A DNA stretch of 64,000 nucleotides, from positions 24,054 through 88,053 of the forward strand of contig JAQBOV010000058.1 in assembly GCA_028287895.1 (NCBI GenBank). The letters run 5' to 3'. The notes beneath the pieces were generated by a model that ran no database searches, was not told the DNA's origin, and saw only the letters and a list, made by a program, of their open reading frames with translations. The translations under genes and the position numbers were made by a program. Shown piece after piece: positions 53,360-63,350 of this stretch. This DNA comes from Mucilaginibacter sp. (GTDB lineage: Bacteria > Bacteroidota > Bacteroidia > Sphingobacteriales > Sphingobacteriaceae). How positions within the stretch are numbered: the stretch's first letter is position 1; each line of letters opens with the position of its first letter.

Positions 53360-54709
53360 TTAGATAACCGGCGGCGTTGTCCCGGCAGACGTAGGTATGC
53401 TCGTGCGCCCGGTAATACGGCCTGTCTTCATCAGACCGTCGTAATGACGCATCAGCAAATGGCTTTCTATCTGTTGTAAAGTATCTAAAACCACACCCAC
53501 CAGGATGATCAATGATGTACCTCCGAAAAATCTTGCAAAGATATTGCTAACGCCTATAATAGTTGCAAATGCAGGTATGATGGCAATAATTGCCAGGAAG
53601 ATCGATCCGGGCAAAGTGATCCTTGAAATCACGCCGTCAATAAATTCTGCAGTTGATCGGCCCGGTTTAATACCCGGAATAAACCCGCCATTCTTTTTCA
53701 TATCATCAGCCATTTGGTTAGGATTAACCGTGATAGCTGTGTAGAAATAAGTAAATACAATGATGAGTACCCCGAACAATAAATTATGCTCCCATGAATT
53801 ATAATTAGCCAAAGCCATTACCACAGGATTGGTTCCTGATGAAGGAAAAAACTGCGGAATGGTAGCCGGAATAAACATCAAAGCCTGTGCAAATATAATA
53901 GGCATTACACCTGCTGCATTTACTTTCAGCGGTATGTACTGACGGACGCCGCCGTATTGTTTATTGCCTACAATACGTTTAGCATATTGTACAGCAATTT
54001 TCCTTGTACCCTGAACAATCAGGATGGTAAACATTACCACACCAATAAGGGCTATAATTTCAACAATGAAAGTGATTAAACCTCCCTGTCCGCTATTGCG
54101 CTTGTCAAATTCAGCTATAAATGCACTGGGTAACTGGGCAATAATGCCTACCATGATGATTAATGAAATACCGTTACCAATACCCTTATCAGTGATCTTT
54201 TCACCCAGCCACATTACAAATAAGGTACCTGCGGTCAATGTGAAAATAGATAATACATCAAAAGTAGCCGTACCCATCATTGGACTGATCTGGTCAGGTG
54301 TGATCTGTGAACGTACGTAGCCAACAGCCTGTAAGGCAGTAATACCTATAGTTAGGTAGCGTGTCCATTGATTTAGTTTGTTACGGCCACTTTCACCTTC
54401 CTTTTGCAGTTTGGTAAAATAAGGTACCGCAATACCCAACAACTGCACAACGATGGAAGCCGAAATATAAGGCATTACACCTAAAGCAAAAATAGAAGCA
54501 CGTGAAAACGAGCCCCCTGCAAACATATTCAGCAATCCAACCAATCCTTCTTTCGCTTTCTGCGAATTGAGAGATGCGTAGTTAACACCCGGTAAGACCA
54601 CGAATGATCCCACACGATATATTAAAAGAAATAAGAGTGTGTTAGTAATACGCACTCTTAAATCATCGATTTTCCAGATATTGGATAATGTAGTGAATAA
54701 TTTCTTCAT
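53360..54709 (-). CDS. secY: Protein translocase subunit SecY
   Basis: Channel subunit of the Sec translocon. 449 residues with about ten membrane helices, beginning near FLLIYRVGSFVVLPG; plug and lateral-gate helices follow; the large cytosolic loops carry FTKLQKEGESGRNKLNQWTR and RKIAVQYAKRIVGNKQYGG. Adjacent to rplO, as in nearly all bacteria. Confidence 0.97.
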   Translation of the reverse strand: MKKLFTTLSNIWKIDDLRVRITNTLLFLLIYRVGSFVVLPGVNYASLNSQKAKEGLVGLLNMFAGGSFSRASIFALGVMPYISASIVVQLLGIAVPYFTKLQKEGESGRNKLNQWTRYLTIGITALQAVGYVRSQITPDQISPMMGTATFDVLSIFTLTAGTLFVMWLGEKITDKGIGNGISLIIMVGIIAQLPSAFIAEFDKRNSGQGGLITFIVEIIALIGVVMFTILIVQGTRKIAVQYAKRIVGNKQYGGVRQYIPLKVNAAGVMPIIFAQALMFIPATIPQFFPSSGTNPVVMALANYNSWEHNLLFGVLIIVFTYFYTAITVNPNQMADDMKKNGGFIPGIKPGRSTAEFIDGVISRITLPGSIFLAIIAIIPAFATIIGVSNIFARFFGGTSLIILVGVVLDTLQQIESHLLMRHYDGLMKTGRITGRTSIPTSAGTTPPVI

Positions 54710-54715
54710 TGAAAT

Positions 54716-55162
54716 TTACAACTTTACGATAGTACCACCGGCTGCTTCAATAGCTTTTTGTGCAGTAGCAGAAAATGCATGTGCTTTAACATCCAACTTG
54801 GCTTTCAGTTCGCCACGGCCCAGTATTTTAACCAGGTCATTTCTCGAAACCAAACCATGTTCTTTCAAAGTTGCAAAATCAATTGCAGAAACTTTATGCT
54901 CTTCGGCTAATTTTTGTAAAGCGTCAAGATTTACGCTTACGTACTCCACACGGTTAGGGTTTTTAAAACCTACCTTTGGAACACGACGTTGTAAAGGCAT
55001 CTGACCGCCTTCAAAACCGATCTTAGTGCTTGTACCTGAACGTGAACCGGCACCTTTATGGCCACGGGTTGACGTTCCGCCACGGCCCGAACCTGTACCA
55101 CGGCCAATTCTTTTTCTATTTTTAGTAGAACCTTATGCAGGTTTAAGATTACTTAAATTCAT
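54716..55162 (-). pseudogene. rplO: Large ribosomal subunit protein uL15 gene with in-frame TAA at codon 10
   Basis: A complete L15 reading frame of 149 codons from ATG at 55162 to the stop at 54716: MNLSNLKPA, then GSTKNRKRIGRGTGSGRGG, TRGHKGAGSRSG, FEGGQMPLQRRVPKVGF and the C-terminal globular part to GGTIVKL. Codon 10 (55133-55135 on the plus strand as tta) is TAA instead of the expected Glu or Lys codon. Between the stop and the ATG at 55000 no ATG, GTG or TTG is in frame, so a restart would give a 94-residue protein without the extended tail that enters 23S rRNA. All else is intact. It may be a real mutation, a sequencing error, or suppressed. Its neighbours are normal. Confidence 0.8.
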
Positions 55163-55166
55163 GATA

Positions 55167-55346
55167 TTAAATATTTTCTACCGCTACCAAATGATTAACT
55201 CTACGTACCATACCGACGATAGCAGGTGTAGCTTCTACTTCAACGCTTTGGTTGATCTTTTTCAAGCCCAAAGCCTCAACAGTTCTTTTCTGGCGCTCAC
55301 TTCTATCGATCACGCTCTTAATCTGGGTTATTTTGATCTTTGCCAT
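55167..55346 (-). CDS. rpmD: Large ribosomal subunit protein uL30
   Basis: 59-residue protein read from the sequence: [20 protein letters not shown], then [20 protein letters not shown] and [15 protein letters not shown]. Length and motifs match L30. It starts 6 nt after the rpsE stop and ends 4 nt before the rplO ATG. Confidence 0.96.
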   Translation of the reverse strand: MAKIKITQIKSVIDRSERQKRTVEALGLKKINQSVEVEATPAIVGMVRRVNHLVAVENI

Positions 55347-55352
55347 GACTGA

Positions 55353-55871
55353 TTATCCGTTAAATACCTTACCTAAACTAATTCCGCGATGCTGTGCTAC
55401 AGTAACTGCATCACGCATTTGTGATAATGCCGATACGGTTGCCTTAACCACGTTGTGCGGGTTTGATGAACCTTTTGATTTTGCCAACACGTTGTGTACA
55501 CCTGCTGACTCCAGTACGGCGCGCATTGCACCGCCGGCGATAACACCCGTACCATTGGCGGCCGGTTTAATGAAAACAAAACCGCCTGAAAACTTTCCAA
55601 TCTGCTCATGAGGTATCGTGCCGTTTATGATAGGCACTTTTACCAGGTTCTTTTTAGCATCATCAATACCTTTGGCAATTGCTTCAGTTACCTCTTTTGC
55701 TTTGCCCAAACCGTAACCAACCACACCGTTCTCATCACCTACTACCACGATGGCAGAAAAGCTGAAGGTACGGCCGCCTTTGGTTACTTTGGCTACACGC
55801 TGTATGCTCACCAGGCGATCTTTCAATTCGATCTCGCTGGTTTTTACTCTTTTTATGTTGATTGTTGACAT
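55353..55871 (-). CDS. rpsE: Small ribosomal subunit protein uS5
   Basis: 172 residues. Conserved [20 protein letters not shown] and [20 protein letters not shown] form the RNA-binding and fidelity domain; [16 protein letters not shown] is the C-terminal conserved part. Mutations here typically change ribosome fidelity. Confidence 0.98.
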   Translation of the reverse strand: MSTINIKRVKTSEIELKDRLVSIQRVAKVTKGGRTFSFSAIVVVGDENGVVGYGLGKAKEVTEAIAKGIDDAKKNLVKVPIINGTIPHEQIGKFSGGFVFIKPAANGTGVIAGGAMRAVLESAGVHNVLAKSKGSSNPHNVVKATVSALSQMRDAVTVAQHRGISLGKVFNG

Positions 55872-55883
55872 CTCTGTTTTCGA

Positions 55884-56234
55884 TTAAAAGTTTAAACCGC
55901 CTTCACGTGCACCTTCAGCCAATGATTTAACACGGCCATGATATAAGTAACCATTTCTATCGAAAACCACATCTTTGATTCCGGCAGCAACAGCTTTGGC
56001 AGCAACAGCCTTGCCTACGGCAATTGACTGCTCTGATTTGTTGCCGTTGGCAGCGAAATCTTTTGATAAAGACGAAGCGGATACGATAGTTTTTCCGGTT
56101 ACATCGTCAATGATCTGGGCATAAATACCTTTGTTACTCCTGTACACCGACAAGCGCGGACGCTCTGAAGATCCTGAAATACGTTTTCTGATCCCCTTTT
56201 TAATTCTGTCTCTTCTTGATAATTTACCTGTCAT
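55884..56234 (-). CDS. rplR: Large ribosomal subunit protein uL18
   Basis: 116 residues; binds 5S r[40 protein letters not shown] and the end [26 protein letters not shown] are conserved. Confidence 0.98.
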   Translation of the reverse strand: MTGKLSRRDRIKKGIRKRISGSSERPRLSVYRSNKGIYAQIIDDVTGKTIVSASSLSKDFAANGNKSEQSIAVGKAVAAKAVAAGIKDVVFDRNGYLYHGRVKSLAEGAREGGLNF

Positions 56235-56239
56235 GACGA

Positions 56240-56797
56240 TTATTTTTTAGATGCTGATTTACCTGCTTTTCTTCTCAATACTTCGCCAACAAACTTGATA
56301 CCTTTACCTTTGTATGGCTCTGGTGCACGTAACGAGCGTATTTTTGCCGCCACCTGGCCAATAAGTTGTTTATCAATTGATTCTAAGATGATGGTCGGGT
56401 TTTTACCCTTATCAGCAGTGGTTGAAACTTTAATTTCCTTTGGTAGTTCAAACACATAATGGTGCGAGTAACCTAATACAAGGTCCAGTGTATTACCGGC
56501 ATTGGTGGCGCGGTAACCCACACCCACTAATTCCTGCTCTACTTTGTAACCCTGGGTTACGCCAACTACCATGTTATTTAAAAGCGAACGGTATAAACCG
56601 TGTAATGCTTTATGACGTTTTTGCTCAGAAGGGCGTTTTACAACAACATTTCCTTCTTCCTGTTCAACAATGATATCACTGTCAACAGCCTGGTGCAATT
56701 CGCCTTTAGGACCTTTTACTGTAACTAAGTTTGCCTCAGATACGGTGATGGTTACTCCTGAAGGTATTGCTATAGGTGCTTTTCCTATTCTTGACAT
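56240..56797 (-). CDS. rplF: Large ribosomal subunit protein uL6
   Basis: 185 residues, two L6 repeats. [31 protein letters not shown], the mid-protein [20 protein letters not shown] and the C-terminal [20 protein letters not shown], where the 23S rRNA contact lies. Confidence 0.98.
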   Translation of the reverse strand: MSRIGKAPIAIPSGVTITVSEANLVTVKGPKGELHQAVDSDIIVEQEEGNVVVKRPSEQKRHKALHGLYRSLLNNMVVGVTQGYKVEQELVGVGYRATNAGNTLDLVLGYSHHYVFELPKEIKVSTTADKGKNPTIILESIDKQLIGQVAAKIRSLRAPEPYKGKGIKFVGEVLRRKAGKSASKK

Positions 56798-56817
56798 TGG
56801 TTAATTTCTCCTTACTA

Positions 56818-57216
56818 TTAATAAACGTAGCATAATACTTCGCCACCTATGTTTTGCTGACGCGCTTCTTTATCAGTCATTACACCTTTTGAAGTTGACA
56901 GGATAGCGATACCTAAACCATTTAATACACGCGGCAAATCAGCCGAACCTGCGTATTTCCTCAAACCTGGTTTACTGATGCGCGCAATGCTGCGGATAGC
57001 AGGGATTTTAGTTATCGGGTGGTATTTCAAAGCTACTTTAATAGTGCCCTGAGGACCATTGTCTTCAAACTTAAAATTGGCAATGTAACCTTTGTCGAAA
57101 AGCACTTTCGTGATTTCCTTCTTCAGATTTGATGCAGGAATTTCAACAACCCTATGGTTGGCTTTAATAGCATTCCTTACTCTTGTAAGATAATCTGCGA
57201 TTGGATCTGTATTCAT
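56818..57216 (-). CDS. rpsH: Small ribosomal subunit protein uS8
   Basis: 132 residues. Starts MNTDPIADYLTRVRNAIKAN; GLRKYAGSADLPRVLNGLGI and ILSTSKGVMTDKEARQQNIG are conserved rRNA contacts. It binds h21 of 16S rRNA and, in E. coli, represses the spc operon. Confidence 0.98.
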   Translation of the reverse strand: MNTDPIADYLTRVRNAIKANHRVVEIPASNLKKEITKVLFDKGYIANFKFEDNGPQGTIKVALKYHPITKIPAIRSIARISKPGLRKYAGSADLPRVLNGLGIAILSTSKGVMTDKEARQQNIGGEVLCYVY

Positions 57217-57345
57217 TATTTATTGTTTATGATGGTGGTTTCCGCAGACCTTCCATCGGTTAATCTTATTTCGAATATCCGATTTCGGATTTATATTTAA
57301 GATAGTCAAATTCCGAAACTGAAATTTCGGGATCCTAAATCGTAA
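57217..57345. repeat. AATTTCGAAT-type repeat spacer between rpsN and rpsH
   Basis: TTTCGAATATCCGATTTCGG and ATTCCGAAACTGAAATTTCGG, related by inversion, fill most of this 129-nt gap. Related words occur at 42855-42893. Confidence 0.4.
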
Positions 57346-57615
57346 TTACCAGCTTGCTTTCTTAACACCCGGTATCTTGCCTGCCAAGGCCATATCACGG
57401 AATGTTACCCGCGAGATGCCGAACTGGCGCATATAACCACGAGGGCGGCCGGTTAATTTGCAACGATTGTGCAATTTTACCGGTGATGAAGCTTTTGGTA
57501 ATTTATCCAATGCTTCGTAATCGCCAGCAGCTTTAAGGGCTGCTCTTTTTTCAGCATATTTAGCTACTAATTTAGCACGCTTGATTTCACGTGCCTTTAC
57601 ACCTTCTTTAGCCAT
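57346..57615 (-). CDS. rpsN: Small ribosomal subunit protein uS14
   Basis: 89 residues, long zinc-free S14 type (no CxxC pairs). [40 protein letters not shown] and the end [11 protein letters not shown] are conserved. It overlaps rplE by 1 nt. Confidence 0.97.
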   Translation of the reverse strand: MAKEGVKAREIKRAKLVAKYAEKRAALKAAGDYEALDKLPKASSPVKLHNRCKLTGRPRGYMRQFGISRVTFRDMALAGKIPGVKKASW

Positions 57616-58184
57616 TATTTGTTCTGATTTTTAAATGGTAAACCAAATTGTTTTAGCAATTCCAATGCTTCCACATCATTTGTTGCCGATGTTACAAAGG
57701 TAATATCCATACCCTGGATTTTATTGATCTTGTCAATGTTGATCTCAGGGAATATAATTTGCTCTGTAATACCCAGCGTATAGTTTCCTCTGCCGTCAAA
57801 ACCTTTATCATTAATGCCTTTAAAGTCACGTATACGTGGCAAAGCAACTGAAATTAAACGGTCTAAGAACTCATACATAGTATTATCGCGTAAAGTTACC
57901 CGTACGCCTACCGGCATATTTTTACGCAATTTAAAGTTCGATATATCTTTTTTAGACTTTGATGAAACTGCCTGCTGACCGGTAATGGTCGTTAACTCGG
58001 TGATGGTGTTCTCTATCAGTTTTTTGTCTGTAGTAGCACCGCCAACACCCTGGTTGATAGCAATTTTCTCAAGCTTAGGAACCTGCATAACGCTTTTGTA
58101 CTGAAATTTATCTTTCAGTGCAGTGCGGATATCATCCCTGTATTTTGATTTTAGTCTTGGTACGTACGTTGTTGCAGTTGCCAT
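57615..58184 (-). CDS. rplE: Large ribosomal subunit protein uL5
   Basis: 189 residues; binds 5S rRNA and the P-site t[63 protein letters not shown] and [16 protein letters not shown] are conserved. The stop and the start of rpsN overlap, as does its start with the rplX stop. Confidence 0.98.
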   Translation of the reverse strand: MATATTYVPRLKSKYRDDIRTALKDKFQYKSVMQVPKLEKIAINQGVGGATTDKKLIENTITELTTITGQQAVSSKSKKDISNFKLRKNMPVGVRVTLRDNTMYEFLDRLISVALPRIRDFKGINDKGFDGRGNYTLGITEQIIFPEINIDKINKIQGMDITFVTSATNDVEALELLKQFGLPFKNQNK

Positions 58185-58528
58185 TACTTAATTTCCTCCC
58201 CTGATTTTTTCGCTATCCTTACTAATTTACCTGCATCGTTTTTCTTTTTACCTACACGTGTAGTCTTTCCTGTTTTAGGGTCGACCAGCATCAGGTTTGA
58301 AATGGCTATAGCAGCTTCCTTTTTTACGATACCGCCGTTAGGGCTGGTAGCGTTTGGCTTAGTATGTTTTGATACCATATTGGCACCTTCAACGATAGCG
58401 CGGCCTTTATCTAATATTACTTCTAATATTTTGCCTTGTGATCCTTTTGAATCACCTGCAATAACCTGTACCAGGTCGCCCTTGCGGATCTTTAATTTTG
58501 CAGGTTGTGCGTGTTGTTTCTTTTCCAT
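58184..58528 (-). CDS. rplX: Large ribosomal subunit protein uL24
   Basis: 114 residues. KOW motif [20 protein letters not shown], then [17 protein letters not shown] and the conserved central part [18 protein letters not shown]. An assembly initiator protein near the tunnel exit. Confidence 0.98.
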   Translation of the reverse strand: MEKKQHAQPAKLKIRKGDLVQVIAGDSKGSQGKILEVILDKGRAIVEGANMVSKHTKPNATSPNGGIVKKEAAIAISNLMLVDPKTGKTTRVGKKKNDAGKLVRIAKKSGEEIK

Positions 58529-58529
58529 G

Positions 58530-58898
58530 TTACAATACCTCCGGTGCTAATGATACAATTTTCATAAATTGTTTCTCGCGCAACTCTCTTGCAACAGGGC
58601 CAAAGATACGGGTGCCTCTGGGCTCGTCCTGGTTATTTAACAAAACGGCTGCGTTGTCGTCGAAACGGATATATGAACCATCTTTCCTGCGGATTTCTTT
58701 CTTGGTTCTAACCACTACGGCTTTTGATACAGTTCCTTTTTTAATGTTGCCTGATGGCAGCGCACTCTTTACAGTAACTACTATCTTATCGCCGATAGAA
58801 GCGTATCTTTTACCGGTACCGCCTAACACACGGATTACTAAAACTTCTTTAGCACCGCTGTTATCGGCTACGTTTAATCTTGATTCCTGTTGTACCAT
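58530..58898 (-). CDS. rplN: Large ribosomal subunit protein uL14
   Basis: 122 residues. [40 protein letters not shown] and [20 protein letters not shown] match L14 throughout. Confidence 0.98.
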   Translation of the reverse strand: MVQQESRLNVADNSGAKEVLVIRVLGGTGKRYASIGDKIVVTVKSALPSGNIKKGTVSKAVVVRTKKEIRRKDGSYIRFDDNAAVLLNNQDEPRGTRIFGPVARELREKQFMKIVSLAPEVL

Positions 58899-58900
58899 CG

Positions 58901-59155
58901 TTATTTAGCCCTTTCTACTATTTGAACTAATCTCCAGTTTTTGTTTTTGCTCAACGGACGGGTTTCCATAATCAATACGGTATCGCCAACACCACAGGTG
59001 TTAGCTTCGTCATGAGCCATAAATTTGGTAGTTTTCTTTACGAACTTACCATAGATCGGGTGTTTCACTTTCCGCTCAACGGCAACCACAATAGATTTAT
59101 CCATCTTATTGCTGACTACCAGGCCGGTACGTGTTTTTCTTAAATTTCTTTCCAT
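58901..59155 (-). CDS. rpsQ: Small ribosomal subunit protein uS17
   Basis: 84 residues, OB fold. [38 protein letters not shown] and [20 protein letters not shown] are conserved. Confidence 0.98.
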   Translation of the reverse strand: MERNLRKTRTGLVVSNKMDKSIVVAVERKVKHPIYGKFVKKTTKFMAHDEANTCGVGDTVLIMETRPLSKNKNWRLVQIVERAK

Positions 59156-59172
59156 TTCGATGCTTAAAAAAT

Positions 59173-59382
59173 TTATTTACTTTCAGAAGCAGGCGCAGCT
59201 TTGCGCTTTGTTAATTCAGTATTTAAACGAGCAATATCCTTGCGTACTTTGCTGATACGGGTTGGATTCTCAATGGCCGAAACTGCATGTGCAAACTTCA
59301 GCTTGGTAAGGTTAGCCCTCTCCTCGCCTACCCTTGCGGTCAACTCTTCAGTCGTTAGCTCTAAAATTTCTGAGTTCTTCAT
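59173..59382 (-). CDS. rpmC: Large ribosomal subunit protein uL29
   Basis: 69 residues. [20 protein letters not shown], then [20 protein letters not shown] and [23 protein letters not shown] sequence ([20 protein letters not shown]). Small two-helix protein at the tunnel exit, next to trigger factor and SRP binding sites. Confidence 0.97.
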   Translation of the reverse strand: MKNSEILELTTEELTARVGEERANLTKLKFAHAVSAIENPTRISKVRKDIARLNTELTKRKAAPASESK

Positions 59383-59398
59383 TTTCTTTTATTATTTG

Positions 59399-59505
59399 TT
59401 GTAATGTTGGAAAGTTTTAATGTTGTAATGTTTCTATCTGGTGATTGAGAAGTTCAATTCAACTTTACAACCTTTCAACTTTACAACTTTTCAACTCTTC
59501 AATTT
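59399..59505. repeat. TTTACAAC/TTTCAAC hairpin repeat between rplP and rpmC
   Basis: GTTGTAATGTTGGAAAG and GTTGTAATGTTTC (59399-59433) face CAACTTTACAACCTTTCAAC and TTTACAACTTTTCAACTC (59459-59493). Read on the transcript strand they can pair. It is the same repeat family as at 9833-9909 and 21827-21931, and breaks the otherwise tight S10 operon. Confidence 0.6.
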
Positions 59506-59926
59506 ATGCCTCTACGTAATCTCTACGTGTTACAAACCGGGTTTGCACCGGTAATTTTTGTGCTGCAAGGCGCAGAGCCTCTTTAGCAACTTCCAATGGC
59601 ACACCTTCGGCTTCAAAAATGATCCTTCCGGGGCGTACTACCGCTACCCAGTATTCCGGAGCACCTTTACCTTTACCCATACGTACCTCTGCTGGTTTTT
59701 TAGTTACAGGTTTGTCAGGGAATATCCTGATCCACACCTGGCCTTCACGTTTCATAAAACGTGTTACAGCAATACGTGCAGCCTCGATCTGACGGCTGGT
59801 TATCCAGGCCGGCTCGAGTGATTTTATACCGAAAGAACCAAATGATAGTTCAGCACCACGAGTGGCCATTCCTTTCATTCTGCCTTTTTGCATTTTTCTG
59901 AACTTCGTTCTTTTTGGCTGTAGCAT
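59504..59926 (-). CDS. rplP: Large ribosomal subunit protein uL16
   Basis: 140 residues. [60 protein letters not shown] and [20 protein letters not shown] are conserved. Located near the A site and peptidyl-transferase centre. Confidence 0.98.
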   Translation of the reverse strand: MLQPKRTKFRKMQKGRMKGMATRGAELSFGSFGIKSLEPAWITSRQIEAARIAVTRFMKREGQVWIRIFPDKPVTKKPAEVRMGKGKGAPEYWVAVVRPGRIIFEAEGVPLEVAKEALRLAAQKLPVQTRFVTRRDYVEA

Positions 59927-59973
59927 TTTTTTAAGCTTTTATATCTAAACGATGTCTGTCTCGACTTTGATTA

Positions 59974-60879
59974 TTATCTTTTACCTGGTCCACCCGGACG
60001 ATTACCGCCTGGACGATTACCACCTGCGCCGCCACCCTGGCGAGCTGGTCCACCCGGACGATTGCCGCCGCCGCGTTGATTTCCACCCGCACCTGGCCCG
60101 CCCCTTCTGTCACCACCACCGCCGCCTCTGCGTTCACCACCACGTTCGCCGCCTCTTTCGTTGCCACGACCGCCAAATGATGCTGCCCCTTCCGGACGGC
60201 CGCCTTTACCGCTGCTGCTGCTTGTACCACCAATATTTGGTGACAAGTCGCGTTTGCCGTAAACTTCGCCTTTACAGATCCATACTTTTACGCCTATCTT
60301 ACCATAGGTAGTAAGCGCTTCTGCCAAAGCATAGTCAATATCTGCACGGAAAGTATGCAATGGGATTCTTCCTTCTTTGTATTGTTCAGTACGTGCCATT
60401 TCAGCGCCGCCTAAACGGCCTGATGTCATTACTTTTATTCCTTCGGCGCCCATTCTCATGGTTGAAGCAATGGTAGTTTTCATAGCACGACGGAAAGAGA
60501 TACGCGCCTCAAGCTGTTTAGCTATGCCTTCAGCAACTAATTGTGCATCAAGTTCAGGGCGTTTAATCTCGAAGATATTGATCTGAACATCTTTTTTGGT
60601 CAGTTTCTTTAACTCTTCTTTGATCTTATCCACTTCCTGGCCGCCTTTACCGATCACAATACCCGGACGGGCAGTGTGGATAGTTACGGTAATGCGTTTC
60701 AAAGTACGTTCGATCACTACTTTTGAAATACCGCCTTTAGCGATACGTACCGAAATATACTTGCGGATCTTTTCGTCTTCAACTAATTTATCGGAGTAGT
60801 TATTGCCACCGAACCAATTAGAATCCCAACCTCTGATGATTCCTAATCTGTTACCTATTGGATGTGCTTTCTGTCCCAT
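59974..60879 (-). CDS. rpsC: Small ribosomal subunit protein uS3 with Gly/Arg-rich tail
   Basis: 301 residues. The S3 core ([22 protein letters not shown] domain [41 protein letters not shown]-terminal domain to about residue 220) is normal and helps form the mRNA entry. A C-terminal extension of about 80 residues is almost all Gly, Arg, Pro, Asn ([34 protein letters not shown]), with repeated RGG and NRPGG units. The usual length is 210-240. The overlapping minus-strand frame at 59931-60233 is a shadow of the tail. Confidence 0.97.
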   Translation of the reverse strand: MGQKAHPIGNRLGIIRGWDSNWFGGNNYSDKLVEDEKIRKYISVRIAKGGISKVVIERTLKRITVTIHTARPGIVIGKGGQEVDKIKEELKKLTKKDVQINIFEIKRPELDAQLVAEGIAKQLEARISFRRAMKTTIASTMRMGAEGIKVMTSGRLGGAEMARTEQYKEGRIPLHTFRADIDYALAEALTTYGKIGVKVWICKGEVYGKRDLSPNIGGTSSSSGKGGRPEGAASFGGRGNERGGERGGERRGGGGGDRRGGPGAGGNQRGGGNRPGGPARQGGGAGGNRPGGNRPGGPGKR

Positions 60880-60885
60880 CTTAAA

Positions 60886-61314
60886 TTAATTGTTATCGTT
60901 TTTACTGTCCACAATAAGAGTTACATGATTTGAGCGTTTACGGATACGATATCCGCGGCCCTGCGGAGCCGGACGCAGTCTTTTCAACTGACGGCCACCA
61001 CCTACTGATACCTCTTTCACAAATAAAGCACTGTCTTCAACACGTTTGCCTTCATTTTTTGCTTCCCAGTTTTTGATAGCTGACAGCAATAATTTCTCAA
61101 CACGTATAGCAGCTTCCTTATTGGTATATTTCAAAATATACAATGCTTTCTCCACATTCTCGCCACGGATCAGGTCAACCACCAAACGCATTTTGCGCGG
61201 TGAAGTAGGGCAGTTTTGCAACTTAGCAGCAGAAGCTCCGCCTTGCTGAGCTTTTTCCTGCTCTTTGCGTTGTCTGATTAATACAGACTTCTTGATTTTT
61301 GTTGTTGCTTCCAT
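60886..61314 (-). CDS. rplV: Large ribosomal subunit protein uL22
   Basis: 142 residues; a tunnel-lining protein. [40 protein letters not shown] and the loop [20 protein letters not shown], whose tip lies at the tunnel constriction, are conserved. It has an N-terminal Lys/Gln-rich extension of about 30 residues. Confidence 0.98.
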   Translation of the reverse strand: MEATTKIKKSVLIRQRKEQEKAQQGGASAAKLQNCPTSPRKMRLVVDLIRGENVEKALYILKYTNKEAAIRVEKLLLSAIKNWEAKNEGKRVEDSALFVKEVSVGGGRQLKRLRPAPQGRGYRIRKRSNHVTLIVDSKNDNN

Positions 61315-61320
61315 TACCTG

Positions 61321-61587
61321 TTATTTTTTCTTTTCTGCGTGACCACGGAATGTACGGGTCGGCGCAAATTCGCCCAACTTATGCCCAACCATGTTTTCTG
61401 TTACGTACACAGGAATAAATTTGTTCCCATTGTGTACTGCGAATGTATGACCAACGAAATCAGGAGAGATCATGGAACGACGTGACCATGTTTTTACTAC
61501 TGATTTCTTATTAGAATCATTCAGCGTCACAACCTTTTTCTCAAGGTTATGATCTATATAAGGTCCTTTTTTAATTGAACGAGCCAT
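61321..61587 (-). CDS. rpsS: Small ribosomal subunit protein uS19
   Basis: 88 residues. [40 protein letters not shown] and [15 protein letters not shown] are conserved. It overlaps rplB by 1 nt. Confidence 0.98.
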   Translation of the reverse strand: MARSIKKGPYIDHNLEKKVVTLNDSNKKSVVKTWSRRSMISPDFVGHTFAVHNGNKFIPVYVTENMVGHKLGEFAPTRTFRGHAEKKK

Positions 61588-62414
61588 TATTTCTTCCTTC
61601 TTTCAATGATATAACGATCAGATGTTTTCTTTTTATCACGGGTCTTGAAGCCTTTGGCTAAAATACCCTTACGTGAACGTGGGTGACCACCTGAGGCTCT
61701 TCCCTCACCACCACCCATAGGGTGATCTACCGGGTTCATGGCTACACCACGAACTCTTGGACGACGACCTAACCAGCGTTTTCTACCTGCTTTACCTAGT
61801 ACAGCGTTAGCTTTTTCGCCATTTGAAACCGTACCGATCGTTGCCAGACAAGTTGACAATATCATACGTGTTTCGCCTGAAGGCAATTTGATGATAGCAT
61901 ATTTGCCGTCACGTGCCGAAAGCTGCGCGTAAGTACCTGCACTGCGTGCGATGGTACCACCCTGGCCGGGATTCAATTCAATATTATGAATGATAGAACC
62001 CAGCGGTATGTTTTTTAAAGGCATTGTATTACCAACCTCAGGAGCTGCTGTTTCGCCTGAAACTACGGTTTGTCCGACCTGTAATCCTTCAGGAGCGATC
62101 ATGTATCTCTTTTCGCCATCCACGAAATGCAATAAAGCAATACGTGCTGAACGGTTTGGGTCATACTCAATAGTTGCAACCTTTGCAGGGATATCAAATT
62201 TATTGCGTTTGAAATCAATTAACCTGTATGCTTGCTTATGGCCACCACCCATGTAGCGCATGGTCATTTTACCGCTGTTGTTACGTCCGCCCGATCTTGT
62301 GTTCGCCGAAACCACCAACGATTTTTCAGGAACGTTTGTTGTGATATCGGAGGTAGATACATCTACCCTGAAACGGGTACCCGGCGTAACCGGTTTAAAT
62401 CTTTTAACTGCCAT
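61587..62414 (-). CDS. rplB: Large ribosomal subunit protein uL2
   Basis: 275 residues; a main 23S rRNA binder near the peptidyl-transferase centre. [40 protein letters not shown], the conserved [20 protein letters not shown] (containing the His of GGGEG-x-x-x-G-x-x-P), then [16 protein letters not shown] are all present. Confidence 0.98.
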   Translation of the reverse strand: MAVKRFKPVTPGTRFRVDVSTSDITTNVPEKSLVVSANTRSGGRNNSGKMTMRYMGGGHKQAYRLIDFKRNKFDIPAKVATIEYDPNRSARIALLHFVDGEKRYMIAPEGLQVGQTVVSGETAAPEVGNTMPLKNIPLGSIIHNIELNPGQGGTIARSAGTYAQLSARDGKYAIIKLPSGETRMILSTCLATIGTVSNGEKANAVLGKAGRKRWLGRRPRVRGVAMNPVDHPMGGGEGRASGGHPRSRKGILAKGFKTRDKKKTSDRYIIERRKK

Positions 62415-62423
62415 CTCTGTTAT

Positions 62424-62714
62424 TTATATTCCGCTGTAAAAATCAATTGTCTCTCCGTCTTTCAACGTAATTATCGCTTTCTTATAAGTAGCTGAGCGAC
62501 CAGAAACGGCGCCTGCCTTCGTATTGCGACTTTTTAGTTTTCCAACATATTTCATGGTGTTTACTGCGGTAACATTCACACCATACATTTTCTCAACTGC
62601 ACCCTTGATCTGTATCTTGTTAGCTCTGTGGTCAACTTTGAAGGCATAACGGTTCAGCTTCTCGGTCAATTGAGTTACTTTTTCAGTAAGTAAGGGTTTC
62701 TTTAAAATTTCCAT
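62424..62714 (-). CDS. rplW: Large ribosomal subunit protein uL23
   Basis: 96 residues; lies at the tunnel exit. LKKPLLTEKVTQLTEKLNRY, FKVDHRANKIQIKGAVEKMY and VTAVNTMKYVGKLKSRNTKA are conserved. Confidence 0.98.
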   Translation of the reverse strand: MEILKKPLLTEKVTQLTEKLNRYAFKVDHRANKIQIKGAVEKMYGVNVTAVNTMKYVGKLKSRNTKAGAVSGRSATYKKAIITLKDGETIDFYSGI

Positions 62715-62716
62715 AA

Positions 62717-63349
62717 TTACTTAGCTAATGCTTCCTCCAAAGTTTTAAGAGCGCCTGAGGTTAATAAAAGCTTACCGGCATTCAACACATCATAAGTGTT
62801 TAACTGTTCAACCGATATAACTTTCGTTTTCTTCAGGTTTCTGCTTGATAAATACACATTATTATTTTCGGCTGCTGCTAATACTAATAATGTTTTATCA
62901 TTAGTAACATTCAGATCAGCCTCCATTTTAATATAGTTCTTAGTTTTGATCGAATCAAAATTGAAATCTTCCAAAACCAAAATGCTGTTATCTTTTGCCT
63001 TATAGGATAAAGCTGATTTACGGGCCAGTGATTTCAGCTTCTTGTTTAACTTAAAGCTGTAATCGCGGGGCTGAGGACCGAAAACACGACCGCCACCATT
63101 AAACAATGGTGATTTGATGCTACCGGCACGGGCGCCGCCTGTACCCTTTTGTTTATATAATTTGCGGGTTGAACCTGCAATCTCATTACGCTGTTTTGAC
63201 TTGTGAGTACCCTGGCGCTGGTTAGCCAGATATTGTTTCACATCCAAATAGATAGCATGATCATTGGGTTCGATTCCGAATATGGACTCAGAAAGCTGCA
63301 CCTTGGCACCTGTTTCTTTACCTGATACGTTTAATACTTTAACTTCCAT
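62717..63349 (-). CDS. rplD: Large ribosomal subunit protein uL4
   Basis: 210 residues; its loop lines the exit tunnel. [40 protein letters not shown] and [20 protein letters not shown] are conserved. E. coli L4 represses the S10 operon by binding the leader; that leader would lie upstream of this window's right edge. Confidence 0.98.
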   Translation of the reverse strand: MEVKVLNVSGKETGAKVQLSESIFGIEPNDHAIYLDVKQYLANQRQGTHKSKQRNEIAGSTRKLYKQKGTGGARAGSIKSPLFNGGGRVFGPQPRDYSFKLNKKLKSLARKSALSYKAKDNSILVLEDFNFDSIKTKNYIKMEADLNVTNDKTLLVLAAAENNNVYLSSRNLKKTKVISVEQLNTYDVLNAGKLLLTSGALKTLEEALAK

Positions 63350-63350
63350 C

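Noticed and set aside
54716..55000. 94-residue short L15 as the normal gene product
   Set aside because: The upstream codons back to 55162 encode the complete conserved L15 N-terminus, so the short frame is the result of the TAA at codon 10 rather than the native start.
59931..60233. 100-codon Ala/Val-rich minus-strand ORF
   Set aside because: It reads the repetitive Gly/Arg-tail DNA of rpsC in another frame.
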